Of a stretch of 64,000 bases of DNA, positions 25,101 to 40,200 are shown piece after piece (positions within the stretch are counted from its first letter, which is position 1; each line of letters begins with the position of its first letter). Below the pieces are notes generated by a model. The model made no database searches. It saw only the letters and a program-made list of their open reading frames with translations, and was not told where the DNA came from. The stretch spans positions 1,315,001-1,379,000 of the forward strand of contig JASJOG010000024.1 of the NCBI GenBank assembly GCA_030142905.1, written 5' to 3'. This DNA is from Heliopora coerulea. Lineage: Eukaryota > Cnidaria > Anthozoa > Scleralcyonacea > Helioporidae. The translations under genes were made by a program, and so were the position numbers.

Positions 25101-28100
25101 TTATACGAAACAAGACCATACCATTAAGAAATCAATCGAAAAGGCAACGTACCTCTGCTCAAACAATTAATTGTGGCTCGGCAATCGGTCGACACTTGTT
25201 GTCAAACAGATGTGCCAATAACTATTCACACTCCAAATTTAGCATCCTGGCAAAGTGCCGCTCAGCATTCTTTCTAAAGATTATGGAATCCATGCATATT
25301 GGCGTTATTTTGATGTTTAATCCCTCCTTCGTGGGATGACATCATTGCCTTTACATCAGGTATAAATATAAGCTGATTACTCATTTCTCAACAGTTAGCA
25401 GACGTTTGCACCTGAACAGTGATCTGCCGAAATACATAGTGCTTCTTTTTAGGATTTACTTTCTCTGTGTGTGTTGGTTCCTCTAGTTCTTTTCAGAACT
25501 GTCTTGTATAACCATTCACCATAGTTAAGACATTTTTCAAAGCGATACTGAAATATTTAATTTCTTTCCAAAAAAGTGGGGGGCTAAAGCCCCCAGGTCC
25601 TCCGCCTCCGTGGCCCCTGAAGTTATATTTATCGCTTTCAATCACTGGTCATGAAAATTTACCTTGTTTCTCCTTGTTTCTTCTTCGTATAAAGCAAACC
25701 ACTGCAATGACCACAATCAACAATAACACGACGGCTCCAACGGCAATAATTATGATTAGAAGTTTCATTGAGTTCGACGTTTCTTAAATGAACAAAAGAC
25801 AATGAATGGTGTTTGATACAAGAAAAGAAGGGAAAAGCAACAGCAAAATGGTTTCAATGCTGGCCTTGAATATTATGGGAAGATTGATCACAAACAATAA
25901 GTTATCGAAAGCAGACGATAATATTGCTAGATTTGTTTCGAACGAAATACCGTACATTGGAACCTATGGCTCTTTAAATGACAATATTGTTTCGAGATAC
26001 TTCTAGACTATACCGTATTACTACTGACAAAATCTTGGTATTCTTTTACAATAGTTCTATGTTTGTTGTATTTGTGCGTATTTTTTGTTCTTTTAAGCAT
26101 TTCATTTTCCTTACCTGAGCTGAATGGGCGTCTTTGCATTAATCAACAACAATTGAAACATCAACATTTAACAGGGACCTAACTAGACTAGCTTTCTATA
26201 AGTATTCTGGTTACTTTGACACCTTAAATTTTCTTATATTTACTTGACATATTCTAAAGATGATTTAAAGTTTCGACACGCATCACGTAGTAGCAAATGG
26301 GAATCTCTAGGACAAAAGGGGAAGTAGGTGGACAATTAGATAAAAACATAATTTGTATTTTATTCGGTTTATACATAGTTTTAGTTAAAAAATATTATTG
26401 TAAAACTAAAAACAAAAATGTTCGTCGGAGCGATCTATATTGCAAAAGATATTGGGCAAATATTTTCTATACCTAATATTTACAGAAACAAACTAGGTCA
26501 CACTATGAGACAGCTGCGCCTTCCTTTCCTTTTAAAAACTGGCTCTCGTCAACTACTGATGCTGTTGACTATTGCTCCATCGTCTAATAATATGCTGTAT
26601 ACTCTTGCATTTGGAATAGTGCAACTTGGCCTCAGAAAGCGGCATTGTTCACCACCAAGCAGTCATTCAAATTTTAACTTTGGAAGTAACATTTTCAAGC
26701 GAATACGGTCAATGTTTATTATTATTCCTTGATCAATAATTGGGTTTCAGAGTTCAAAGACCCATCACCTTCGTTTGAACGGCTAGTCGATTGGTCAGGA
26801 ATATTTTATATACGGAATTGATTGAAAACCTCAAGAGTATAAGGCCAGTGCTTGCATTTCTTTGTCTGTACGGCTAGTTTTGGTAATGTAAACCAATTTC
26901 TTTTCTCACTTTTTCCAAATTTGTCGCTGTTTAATTGGTAGCTATGTTTTTTCAAATCTCCAGAAATTCGAAACTTCCTAGGAATAAAATAGAACTTGGA
27001 ACTCACAACCTACTTTCGAGACAGCTTGCGATAGGTAAAAAGCAACAATAAGAACGTCCCTTCAAAATCTCTGGGAGCTTTTCTCGTTATTTTTGAGGTT
27101 GTGGTGCTTTTCAATGTACAGTAAAAATCAAGCAGTAGCCGGCGGCGGCCCCTTCCCTCGTTTAAAGGGGAAGGCAATCTCTGTCAAGTTATATAACGTT
27201 TCAGACAGACGTTTCCAGCGGGAGCGGCCACCGTCCTGCACCTCTCAGATCAGTGATCTTTGCACCTAATACGTAATGTGACTGTAACAATGTGACTGCT
27301 ATTAACGCGAAACGGATGATTATGCGGCAATCTGATGCATTTGTTTTGACCAACAAGTCCTTGTTTCGTTTCCACGTGAGACAATTTTTAAAGTTTTATT
27401 TAATTTCCCATCCTTACAGGAACGGCGGAGCGAAATTTAAGAGGTGAGGACTAGAATTGTGGTAGGTCTGTGGGCATGCTTTACCGAGAAATTTTAAAAC
27501 AAGAGTTGTAAAATCGCTTATTTCTTAAACTAGAACATTATTATATGCCAGAGGACCTGAGAACTTTCAAGGCTTTTAGGTCTTTTTCTATGTTTTGTAT
27601 TTCGGAAACGAACGTCTGGGAAAAAGCAGAGGACTAAATCCCAGTCCTCCTGTTCCGCTGTCCTTGGCAAGGGATCATTTACATCATGCAATTATCACTC
27701 ATGATTGTTTCTCCTAGTGTATGTCATGTTGCCTCAAGGACATTATTTCAACATTCGATTTGCTCGCTAATGTAGCAATACGTACTAAAGGCTCCAGTGA
27801 GTTCCAGCGAGTTAATGGTATGTAAGAAAATGAGTAATCGTTTACGAGAAGTGTATCGTGTATATGGGCCTTGATGCTACCGCTGACATAACGTTTAAAT
27901 TCGTACCTTCAGCGGTGGTTTTTAATACAGTTCCCTCCGCTGACTGATGGCATTTTTTTTCACTACAAACCGAAAGATACGCAATGTATGTTTCTCCTGT
28001 TTTGAGTCCTTTCAGTTTGTATGGAACTTCTTTAATTGTTTCTTCAAAGACGATGTTTTCCCCTTGCTTCACTAATAGTTTGTAGTATATAGTGTCAGAT

Positions 28101-31100
28101 TCAATGGTGTCCCAGGATATTTCAAGCGAATCTGCGGCGGAATTTATTTGAACAATTTTTGGAATTGCTGGAAAGATAATGGGGAACAAAACTCAAGTTA
28201 AGATGAAAATAAACCAGTACAACAAAATTTGGAAATATTATAATCTTAATGGTTCTTACCTAGGTTTCATTAATTATTAAAAAGAATGACTTAGACGATC
28301 TCTTACTTGTGGATGCCACCAAAGTTTTTGCTTTTCCATAAATGATTTTTTCCTAAAAAAGTACAACGTCATTTAGCTTTCAACTTTTGTCCATACATTT
28401 TTTAATACGCGGCTTGCTTAATTTCAATAATTTTTATTTTCGTAGTCTAGGGCTTAATTTAATTTGCCGTCCGACTTGCTTTGCGCACTATTGATTGGAT
28501 TGTCATCATCAATGAATTTGAGATTGCATTGTACTTCCTGTGAGAAGTTTTCCAGCGTCATACAAGAAATACAGAAAATTGAGGACACGGATTTTTAGCG
28601 TTCTAGGCGGGCATAGTTAGAACGGTTGTTTAAAAGCTTCGTATGAATCTAGACATCTGCAAAGTTTTAGCTAAATTTTTCAAGAAATTCGAGTAAAACT
28701 AAGATCGACTAGTGAAACAAGAGAATCTAATGTAAATTATGGCAGGCTAAATGTTTGCACCAGTGTTTTTCCTCAAATGATTTTTACCCTTTAGTTTCTT
28801 AGTACTTGCTCAAAGATATCCTCACCCAGTTTCATGGCGAGAAAATTCGACGTTCCCACCTGGGCGGTTAAGTGTGCGGTATTTCAATATATCCTGAATG
28901 GCCATGCGTAGGTTAGTGTCGAGCAGCGTCATCAAATGTTGGGAAACCATTTGATTAGTCGATAGTTACTCTGCCGGAGGGACTTCGTTTGAAACGTTGA
29001 TAGTTCGTTCTCTCGTTTGTTTTTTTTTGTTGCTACTCCATTTAACTTTTTTCTACTTTCAGGTAATTCGGTCTGACAGGCTTTTTTGCCCCACCCGTAA
29101 AAGAATATTCATACCGATGCCCATCTAGGCTACACGTACAACTATACAATGATCAAGATCTAGTCCAAAAATTTAAGCTTTTGCGTAGAGTATAGGAGGG
29201 CTAAGAAGATTCAACCCCCTCAGAAATAGCTTTAGGGGGCTTAGCCTCCCTGGGATTTTACATCAATTGATATGTGATTCACAAATGGTAAGACTACTGA
29301 CGTGCTGGTTGGGGTAATATAACTGTCAAACCCTTATTTCTTCAAGTCAATAGAACCCATGATGCACCTGAGAGCATGAGCTAAATCCCACACCGAAATT
29401 TTAAATCTTAGCGACAAATCATTCACCAATCGTGGAGCCAGGCATTTCCACTTTCGGTTTCAGCCCCCTTGGGAATATAAAAACTCTACGCATATGACCT
29501 CTGAGACACTTTGACATAAGAAGCAGGATGCATTAATTATCTTTTTATCACAACTAGATTTTGCAAAAATAATCTTAATCATGATATCTGAATCAAAGGA
29601 CGGGCTTACTTTCTTTAAATAGACTTTTGCTAATGCTCTGATGTATATTCGATATTTTGTCAGTGGCTTGAGTCTTGCGTTGTAATGAAAACCGTACCAT
29701 TCTTCATCTCCCAAGACAAAATTATCAGGTAGCTTTTCCTCAAAATCTGCTGCGATGTAAATCTGATCTTTAGTTTTGTTGAGCGAATGGTTTCCGTAGA
29801 TAGAGGGTAGGGGCAGGGGAGAACTGGTTGGTTTATCTTGGATATTCTCAACAAATATTTGATAACTTCTAGGGAAATATGAATGTAAAACAAAATAAAT
29901 TTTAGTAATGTATGTTACATAAAAAGTCAGATTAAGATAGCGAGAAAACTGACTTTAATTAGCTAAATTTCATGCTCAACAAGAAATAGTGGTAATGCTG
30001 GCCTTGGTAGAGAGCGAGGGAAGAATGGAGTGGATTTGATTAAAAGCTATACTTACGCGGTCAAAAGACTTTCAAGATGTCGTCTCTGCATGTTTTCTGT
30101 TAAACAAATTACAATAATGGCCTGCCTCATCGACAACGCCACAAACTGTTGATCATCATAGCCTTATTTCACGTTTTTTCCCGTTGCAGATCTGCACTAA
30201 GTTTTCAAAGCAAAGTGCGACGAGCAAATTGTAGTAGCAAAGAATACTAAACCTGTTTGAACAACTTGTAGCAGTTCAATGATTGAGAAACACTAAGACA
30301 TGCTGTTGCAACACAGGCAACAATAAATTTAAAACAACATAAGCGAGGAAATAAGAAGTGCGTGTACTATTGAGAAAGACGTTTTGAAAATAATCAGACA
30401 GCATAAAGATAATAGTCGGTCAAAACTCTTGTGTCTCTTCTGGAGTAATGAAGAATAATTAATTTTGAAAATTTGTTTTCATCTTTTATCCTTCATTAAC
30501 TCCAACCAATTTCTTAGGTGATGTAAAACAACTAGACTTTTACCAATGATTTTCAACTTAACATGTTGCCGCAGCAAAATTTCATCAGAAATTGTTTACG
30601 AGTGGTACGTTACACGCATCAATTTTTGGTGCTACATTCGTTGAACGAAAAATCTTCGTCTCGGGTAACCTTACCTTTGAATGGTAAAATATCGCGAAAG
30701 TGACTTCATTTTAATAAAGTGTATGATCGTTACCGTTGTTTTCTTTAGGGTCCATTTACACGATAGGACTGTCGTATACGATTGTTCATTTTCATGTATC
30801 CGATACAATCATGACAGTCTTCAGGACCAATTGCAACATTAACAAGCGAATAGCAATAAAGAATTGTGCTTTTATGACATAATCGCATATGCCAAAGTGA
30901 AGAATCGTATACGACAATCGTATCGTGTGGATAGGCCTTAAGGCTGTTTTCCACTAGACTAATTTTAACGCGCGGATCGACAGTTCTTTGTATAAATTGA
31001 ATTGGTTTGTCATTAATTACAGTCGAGAACCCCTGAGACAAAAGAAAAAATCGCAGGAACGGCGAGCCAGGGGGGTTGCAGGGGCTGTAGCCCCCACTTC

Positions 31101-34100
31101 GCCGTCCCTATGCAATGTTGAAACAACTACGTTTTAAAACACTTGTAGTGAAATTTCCCGGAGAAGCATACAAAATGTTGTATTTTCGTCTCAAGTCCCC
31201 TCCCCCTCGAAACTCCCCTCCGCCGTCCCTGAATCGCTTCGTGCGATAAAACTCGCCGAGGGGAAAACAGACTCTACTCATTTACCAATGGGAAGTAAAC
31301 AGAATCAAGAAAATCGTTGAATATACCAATAGCGTTTTAAAAGGTGGCTCCATGATGCCATGCCCGCCCCCCCTTACGTGTTAGATTGCACAGGAAATTT
31401 ACTCGTGTTAGGTTCATCCGGTTTTATTACTTGTAATCAAGAGGGAAGATTCCTTCTAATAACTTTTCAGAAGGGATCTTTCCTCCCCCTGACCAAGCTG
31501 GGGGTGTACAACTAATTTGCCTTTCAACTCTTTGTGGTCGGTTGTTAGCCCATCGTGGTCGGAGGATGGCCCCCCTTAAGGAAAATCTTGGCTATGTCGT
31601 TGAATATATCCATAAGTTCGCCTTCATTACAGCCATTGTAAATACTGAACTTGTGACTTTGCTGTAAGCGAGAGCCTTCATGGCTCAGTTGGTAAAGCAA
31701 TACGCTAAACTCGCAAGGTTGCGGGTTCGATTTCCAGCCGGAGGGCCAAAAAATTGCATTGTTTGCAACTGGTCCTGGTAGGGTCTTGGATTATATCCTA
31801 CATCGCATATAAAATAGAATAACTAAATTTAACGTTATTCAAGATGCTATGGATTACTCGACCATGCACAAAGGTAAAACAATCTCAAGCTGAGAGTGTA
31901 CTCAAGGCTTAACAATACATAGAACATCATATATAAAACTCACAAAATTTCCCTGTTGTTTCGCGGAGAAAGAATAAATTTCAGCTTTATTGTTCGGTGA
32001 GTAATAGAGGTTTTGTCATATAGTAATATCTCGGGCGATTCCGGATCTAAAAGAAAAAAGCAACGTTTAAAAATCATTTGTATATCACATTTAAACTGTG
32101 GGAAAAAATCTCTAAATGGTTTCGAAACGAATTAAAGAAAAAAATAGACCTTTAAAATAACAGTATCCATGGTAAAGGACCGTTTAGTTTCCAGGTTTAC
32201 ATCCCCGCCTCCGGTAGTATTCTCTCATTCCCATTTGTAAGATTTGTAACGGAAAACATGCACACATATTGAACTTGTCATGAAAAATGAACAAAAATTG
32301 ACGCTACCGGTAAAACTCAAAACAGCGATTTCACAACTTTGCCATTCAACCTTAACGCATTAACATCATGAAACAATCTCAGTATGTTTAACCACAGGGC
32401 ACTTAGGGTACTGTTTCCGGTTTAGCAATTTAATGTTAGGGCAGATGACCTAGGACTTTCATACCAATCAATTCCGTACAGACAAGAACTCAACAATCAT
32501 TTTCATTTATGAACCTAGGTGACTGCACTAAATACTAAGTGCACATATCTTCTTGTCCATAGTTTTCATTGTAATAACAGGAAAGTGTGTAGGGCATAGA
32601 CAGTAAGAATATGAATCTTAGTTAGCCAATCTAAGGGAAATGTCAACTTTACTCCCAGTCCGGATGTTGGAGAGCTCAATGATGGCAGTCGTTTCCTTAC
32701 CAGCTGGCAATGTTTTCTCTGCAGTCGATTCTGAAGGTCCTCCTTCCCCATACCCTTCGTTTGTAGCCGTCATATACATCATGTAGGTAGTAAATGGTTC
32801 CAGACCAGTTAGGACATGATTGTAATTAGAAGTGTTGTATGTTGCCGTTATGTTTATTGCGTAAACTTGTTTCTCCTCATCCGCATTGTAATACAATGTG
32901 TAGACAACGACTGGCTCTGCGAACGTCTCCACAGCTTTCCAAGAAACTAAAATACTTGTGCTATTAACCACGACTGATCGAACACACATCGGCGGAAGGG
33001 GTTTTCCTAGAAATTTTAAATTAAAATCTGTCGTAATCTGGCAATGAAGTCTTTTATAAAAATGTTATTCTTTACTGAAAATATTCAGATGTATTAAGCA
33101 ATTTAGACACTTAAGACAAGGCCTATTCTAAGAAAATTTCAATGCTGCACATTTAAGGGTAAGTATCAAGGTTAGCATGCAAGTGTATATTGGCATTCCC
33201 ACCTAACCCTACTATTAAGGAGGGAGACAAGTCTTTAAGCATGTATTTATTAAAATTCCAAAGTTGAAAATCAAACGAAAACACTCAACACTAAAATAAC
33301 AAGGGTTTTCAAACTATCTTGTTTGGCAAAATTTATACAACCTATCAAGTTTATTCCATTAATTTAGCTAGATGTATGTCCAATGTCCAAACGAACATAT
33401 GTAGCCATCAAACAGCCACTTAACTTCCTGCCCGCTGAGAACTAATGATCACATCTTCAGTCCTCTTAAATTCTGACAAATCTTAGAATTCCAATTCTGC
33501 ACAATTTCTAATCAATACTGCATGCAGTGTGCAATACTGAATACTAAAATAGGCCATAGCTTAAGATTTAATTAATTGAATTCTTTCATTGAATATCGCG
33601 ACGAAATTATAAAGTAACAAGTTTGAAAAAAAAATTGTTGCAGTCGCATGAAAAAGATTTTCTTGCATAATTGAAATTTTATTATCCCTAATGTATAGTA
33701 GAATGGTGTTAATGGTCGTCTGTTGGCACTATAGAATGCCCTTCGATGCAAATGGTTGCGTATCTACGCTAGTGAATGACAATTGAATAAAATGAATGTA
33801 TTTTTGCGTTAATGAGTTTGAGGTTGGCATTAATGATAGTATATTTTCTGGTAATGAACAGCAAAAGGTGTAGTATATTCTCCTAAAAACCAGTTTGTAT
33901 TATCAATCTTGGAGTGAAAGTGGTGTGAAAATCTTTTACCCGTTATAAGTACATGTATTGTAGCTAAGTAATTACCCGGTGGCTAGTACCCAACCCTCCC
34001 TACAAGCTTGTGCCCCAAACAACCACCCCTATTTCTACCGTAATGTAATCATCAAGTGGCCATCTAACGCTGAAGAGTCTTATCTATCTTTGGCTAAGGG

Positions 34101-34203
34101 GTTGCTGGCACTTGCCAAAGGTGCCACCCCGGGCTCAGGTGGGCGGGAGCGTTCACATTCTAGTAGTAGCCTGAAACAGAGCTTGTCCGACTCCAGTGGC
34201 CAG

Positions 34204-34244
<41 letters not shown>

Positions 34245-37200
34245 TATTATCCTTATTATTTGTCATTGCTTCTAGATATGGATCATTGAATGCTAGATAA
34301 TTAGACAAACTAGGTCAATTCAACAAGTTTGAACAGAGTCCTGAGATAAAATTATTGCCAGACAAATATTTCTTAAGAAAGCCATACTGAATACGGATAC
34401 ATCAAGAAAGAACAACAACAACTCGAAGATACCACCTATCGAAAACTCCGTTCAGCAGATGCCATATCTCCTGCTATCCGTGGATCCATCAAGCACCACA
34501 AACCAAACCATCCTTTCGCCCAATCGTCACCTGTACAAGCTCAGCACTTTACAACACTTCCAAATACCTTGCAAATACCTTGCAAATACCTGTCGCCCAT
34601 TCAAAATAGCAACGGCTTTTCTGTCTCTAACTCTACAAAATTTGCCAAAGAGATGGCCAACACCACCATTGACGACGATGAAATAATGGCATCATTCGAT
34701 GTCGTTTCATTATTTACAGCGATCCCTGTCTACAGAGCATGTGAACAGATACGAAATAAATTAATGAAAAATAAAACATTACAATACAGAACTAATCTCT
34801 CCATCGACGAAATCATCACGCTGCTGTGCTTCACACTCTCCAACAACTACTTCAAAGATAAGACGTACAAGCAAATTCATGGCTGTGCAATGGGAAGCCC
34901 TGTGAGCCCTATTATAGCAAATCTCTGTATGGAGGAAATTGAGGAACTGGCCATAAACAAATCATCTACGCCGCCACGAAAATTGAAACGCTTTGTTGAT
35001 GACGTCTTCTCGATCATCAAAACGAACACAGTGACGACATTTTACAATCTCCTCAATTCGATCAACCCACACATCTCTTTTACGACAGAACAAGAAAGCG
35101 AGGGACGACTCGCTTTCCTGGATACCTAGACTACGTGAAATAACAGCACCATTACTATTGATGTTTACCGAAAACCGACGCACACAGACAGATATTTGGA
35201 CTATCACTCACACCACCACAAGAAACACAAAATAAGTACAGCTGTAACACTCCTACATCGAGCCACATCACTACTAAACACAGAAGGGGGAAAAATCCGA
35301 GAAACCAAACTCGTCACCGACGCCCTAATTTCCAACGGCTATCCAATGAAATTTATTTCAGAAATTAAGAAAAAATATGATTTTAAAGAAAAATCGACAC
35401 CAACACCTGAAGAACTAGTTGGCATGTTTTTTTGTTTTGACAGATCCTGATCCCGATATAACCAGTAACTACGTTGTTTTGCCATACATAAAAGGTTTAA
35501 CTAAACTACTCACCAGAATCCTATATAGGTATGACATTCGAGTCACGAACAAACCGCTACGGACACTTGAACAAAAATTTCCATCACCTAAAGACAGACC
35601 TTCTACCGAAAAACAAACTAACGTCGTCTACAAAATCGATTGTATGGATAGCTCATGGTGTTACATTGGAGAAACGGAGAGATGTTTTGAAACGCGAAAA
35701 AAGGAACACACGAGGGACATAAAACTACACATGACTGGTTCAAACATTGCCAACCATGCCTGGACCCACGACCACAGAATCGACTTCGACAACGGACGTA
35801 TAATTGATAAAGGAAACTATCGACATAGAAAACTTTGGAATCATGGCACACAGCAAAAACAACCAATGCCGACAACAATTCAAGAAGACTGCCAGAACGA
35901 TATACTATCCTGCTTCACAAGTGATGCAGCTAACCATACTATTAAAATTCATATCATTCAATGCCACCTTATTATTCATACATGCCCACATTTCATCAAC
36001 TCTATTTTTGCCTTTTATAAAATAAGGCCCATCTTCAAATTTCATCATTGTTAATTTACCTGTCGAAGATTGCAGACTGGCAACCGAAAGCTCGTAGCAA
36101 TAAAATATTTTGGTCAGAGAATGCCTCAGTTGTTATCATGAATAATTCTGACCGCACATCTTCAATTTTTTTGGTTATCAACTAGAAGAAGAAAACGGAC
36201 CAAATTCCAGTGCAGCCAAATGAACAAACAAACATGGTTTGACGCTACTCTGCCTTGAAAAGTTTCGAACGTAGTCTAACAAGCTACCGTTCATGACCCA
36301 ACGTTTCGACACCTTGGTCAAGTGTCCTTATAATACCACTGGTGACTTTATGTATTCAAAAAATGTAAAAATATTTCCAGCTATAGACTACCGTCATCAC
36401 GATTCAATGGGCGGGGGCTCTACAGATACACCACACCTCCAAAACAGCTCTTTGATGTTCTTTTAACATTGATGTATGAAAGAGATCGTCCAAGAAAGAA
36501 AGCTATCAAGATTGCATCTACTGCAGTGTCAAATACGTAAAAAATGGGAAGAAGTAAAGGAAATAGGTATTCTGGCCGATGAATTCTTTTAAAGCTTTTC
36601 CACTATGTTCGGGAACTGCGTACGCAGACCTTGCTTTTTTGATATTATTGTAAAAAAGTCTAAAGCTGAATGTCACAAATACTGTACAGAGTACAATAAG
36701 TCAAACGAGTTGGAGATATCAAAAAAATCAACTATTTAGCGAAAGATTTAAGATAACAATATTACGAGTCTAAGTTACCATAGCAGCACAATTTTGGGGG
36801 CACAATTTTTAGAATGTCGGTTCACTGTTATGTGGTAAACTTGAAAAGCTAATTTGAATATTCACTTGACTTAGTTAAACCAGTTAACACGACATTTTCT
36901 TTCAAAACTGTTTTTGTGGCGGATGTGTGTAGATGGTTACTGGCACTAAATACTTCAAAATCGAATTATCTTGATAAAATGTAAGCAAGGCTATGGAAAC
37001 ATAAAAGAGAAAGCAAATTCCGAAAACAAAGGCCATCTTTCAACTTAAGATTTAAGTTAACAGAGATAAAAATTGTGAAATTGTGATATTTCGATTTTAT
37101 TGCAAGTTGTTTTAAGGTCGTTAATTGCATTATTTATCAAATATCCTGAAACATGAATTTTCCCAAATGACTAGAAAGTAGACACGGGGTTTGGATGTTA

Positions 37201-40200
37201 TATATGTCTCGGTATATGAATCACTGTAGTAACAAACAGGCCTTTATGTTTTATGTTTGTTGTCACCAAGATTTTGAACAAAATATGGAGTGACCATCAT
37301 ACAAAATATTGCAAGAAAGATGACATTTTACCTTTATATCATTTGGAAATTTTGATGGGATGATTCAACGGTGGCGTCGCTACTTAATAGAACTAATTAG
37401 CGGGCTTTACAACACTGATAAAGGTCTCAAATAGCATTTTATTTCCTAACCGGAGTAACGTTTTTGATACGGCATATCACAAGATTCTGATTGATAAATT
37501 TAAATTATTTGGTGTTCGTGTAGCATTTTTAAATCTATTTATCTCTTACTTTTCTAAAAGGTATTAAAAATTTGAGATAAACCAGACATAATCGGAATTG
37601 ATCCCGTTACATGTGACAGTCCTTGTAATCTGCCACAATATTTAGTACATTATTTTCCAGCAACGTTCACTGATGGTACTAATTTAATTTTTTAAGCTAA
37701 GACATCTGAAGAGTTAGTTTATAAAGTTAAATCTAGATTTGGAGAATATCCATGATTAACTTTTGGCCACTAGTCTAGTTGTCGTTAAATCTTGATGAAA
37801 CAGAATGAGTGGTGGGGGAGTGGGAGCACGCTCATCACTTTTAACTGCTAAGTGTGATTCAACCTTACAAATAGGAGATATAAATATTAAAAAAGCGTCG
37901 TTTTCGAAAACTCTCGGCATGGTAATTGACGAACTCATAGCCAGGAAAAAAATAAACAAAAAGTATATCCAAAAAAGTATCTAAAGATATAGGAATCATG
38001 CAGTGTGTCAGACCTTTTAAATTAAGACACAGTCAATAACGTTACTAAATCGATCGTGCAATCATATTATAATAATTATTTACCTATCTGCAGTAATTGC
38101 TTGGGCAACTTACAAAAGAAACTTCAAACTACAAAATGGAGCCGCCAGAATGGTAACGGGCCATAATTAGAGCGTTAGGTCTAATATTATTTTGAACAAA
38201 CTGGAATGGATATCCTTGAATGAACAAAGGGAGAAACATCTAGAAACCTTGGTTCAAAAAAACTAAGATAGGAAAGATGCCGTCTAATTCAGTTCATAAG
38301 TTTGAAATATCCAATAATCTGAGAACCACCCGCGTAAATAACCCAATGTTCAAATTGCAGAAGCACTGAAGCATAGTTTTGCGTCCCGCGCAGCCAGGCT
38401 TTAGAATGGAGGAACAAATTTTCTCAAATATAATCTAACACTAAAATGGAAAAAGCGGAAAAATTAGATATGCAGTTATATATATAGTTTCTCCTATTAA
38501 TTAATTAGTTATTTTATGTTATTATATTAGTTATTTATATTATTATTATTTATATTATTATTATTTTATATTATTATATTAGTCATTTTATTAGTTGAAA
38601 GTAGTACCTACTTTGTAATTTTTTAATAGTAAAGTTACCAAAGTAGTCATTTTTAGTTCTATAATATTCTTATCATGTTTTGTATTATCGACAGACCCAC
38701 TGTAGAAAACTTCTTTTCAGGTGAAGGTTTTTAATGTCGTAATATAAAATAAAATTAAAAAATAATAAAATAAATATTCCAGAACGAATGCTTAAATGGC
38801 TGGCAGACAAGAGTAGACTTGCTTCAACCAATACAACTTTTGTAACTCTACACAAGGATTTTATGTTTCTACAAATTTTACATTAACATCTTTCCCGTTT
38901 ATGGGTTTGAATTTTTTGTTCGGTACGTGGGCTTTTCACACAAGCTGCAGGGAGTATAATAATATTTTCCCCAGCGGAGCTACAATTTGAGAACTAGCTC
39001 AAGAGTGAAGACCTTGAGTGGTCGAAATAGTTACTTGTCATATCAAGATTAGCAATTCTGTTTATCATATTTATTTTCGTGTTAATCTGTTTGGGAATGT
39101 TCATCGTATCCGGGGAATGTTTTGATCGTGGACGTAAATATCTGCAACGAGGTTCAAGGTAGGTGACTTTTAATTTCGAAGCGGGAAATATTAGTCTTAT
39201 CCGGGTCTCCTGGAGTCATTTACAGCCCCCATCAGGGGTTCTGGTAGCAAGAAAGTATACCGAAAGATCTTAGTTCCAAGTCTATACTTATGAAGAAAAG
39301 AAGACTTTCGGAGGAAAACATGTTGATAAATATTGATATAAAAGCATTGAATTATGGTAAAAATATTGTAATATAAAAACTGAGTAGGAATCCAGCATAT
39401 TTTCGGAAAAGGTTGGCAATTTCCTTCAGTAAACCAATATAAAAGTGTGAATGATCGCCTCATTCCTGAGTCAAAAGTCACAGCAATATGTTAAAGGAAC
39501 AGTGTACCAAAACATACCAAAGGGAGAAGTTGAGAAGACCTGTTCTGGAAACAAAATTAGCTTACCTGACACGTTGTTTTGCTTCGGCGTTTATTCACGT
39601 GACGAGATTTGACCGCGGGACTTAGGGCTCACGTCTTGTGAGCTTTAATGAACAATTCGTGTGAGTAATGAAGACACTCTTTACAACTTTCCAAATAATT
39701 TAGTGTAATCTTACCATCAACAGATACTTTGAATTGGAAAGATACGCTTCCGTTGACGTTTTTCGCTTCGCATTTATATTTTCCTTCATCAACGGGTAAT
39801 GCATTTCTAATGGTAAAATTACTTCGAACTTTGGAAGTGGTTAGGTTCTTAGCTTGAATTTCATTCCTTCCACCAGAGCCTAAACAAATAAAGTTCTTGA
39901 CTTCAGTATCACCATGAAATGTTCTGGATTACTTACACACAAACTTCTAATTAGGTGCTCTGTACTACATATTACATACTTTTCGCAGACCCATAAGTGT
40001 CGAAAGGGATAGGACTCAAATTTCAATCTTAAAATTTGAATGCACGTTGCACACTTGTGGAAGGACACTCTCAAATGTATTTTCCAGATAAACTTTAAAC
40101 TTTAAGGTTCAAGACTTCAAATCATATTATTATATATTGAAATACTTCCAGTTTATTTACTGTTATAATTTCTTTTGAGATTATTCATAGAATCCATTGG

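Larger units (their letters stand above)
29869..31943. other. Intron 5 with MITE, tRNA-like sequence and C/G-rich element debris
   Basis: Holds a 197-bp MITE (30745-30941), a C/G-rich segment around 31060-31220 with AGGGGCTGTAGCCCCC, and a tRNA-like sequence (31674-31746). The rest is unremarkable. Confidence 0.5.
34380..36350 (+). mobile_element. Penelope-like retroelement 2
   Basis: RT and GIY-YIG remnant followed by a 3' tail holding two hammerhead-like hairpins (36060-36089 plus, 36303-36335 minus). It belongs to a different family from element 1. Inserted in receptor intron 3 in antisense to the gene. Confidence 0.85.

Noticed and set aside
26418..26732. 104-codon plus-strand ORF in an intron
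   Set aside because: No recognisable domain, biased composition and no supporting context.
31674..31746. Functional tRNA gene
   Set aside because: The T-stem does not pair and the anticodon arm is poor. Kept only as a tRNA-like repeat.
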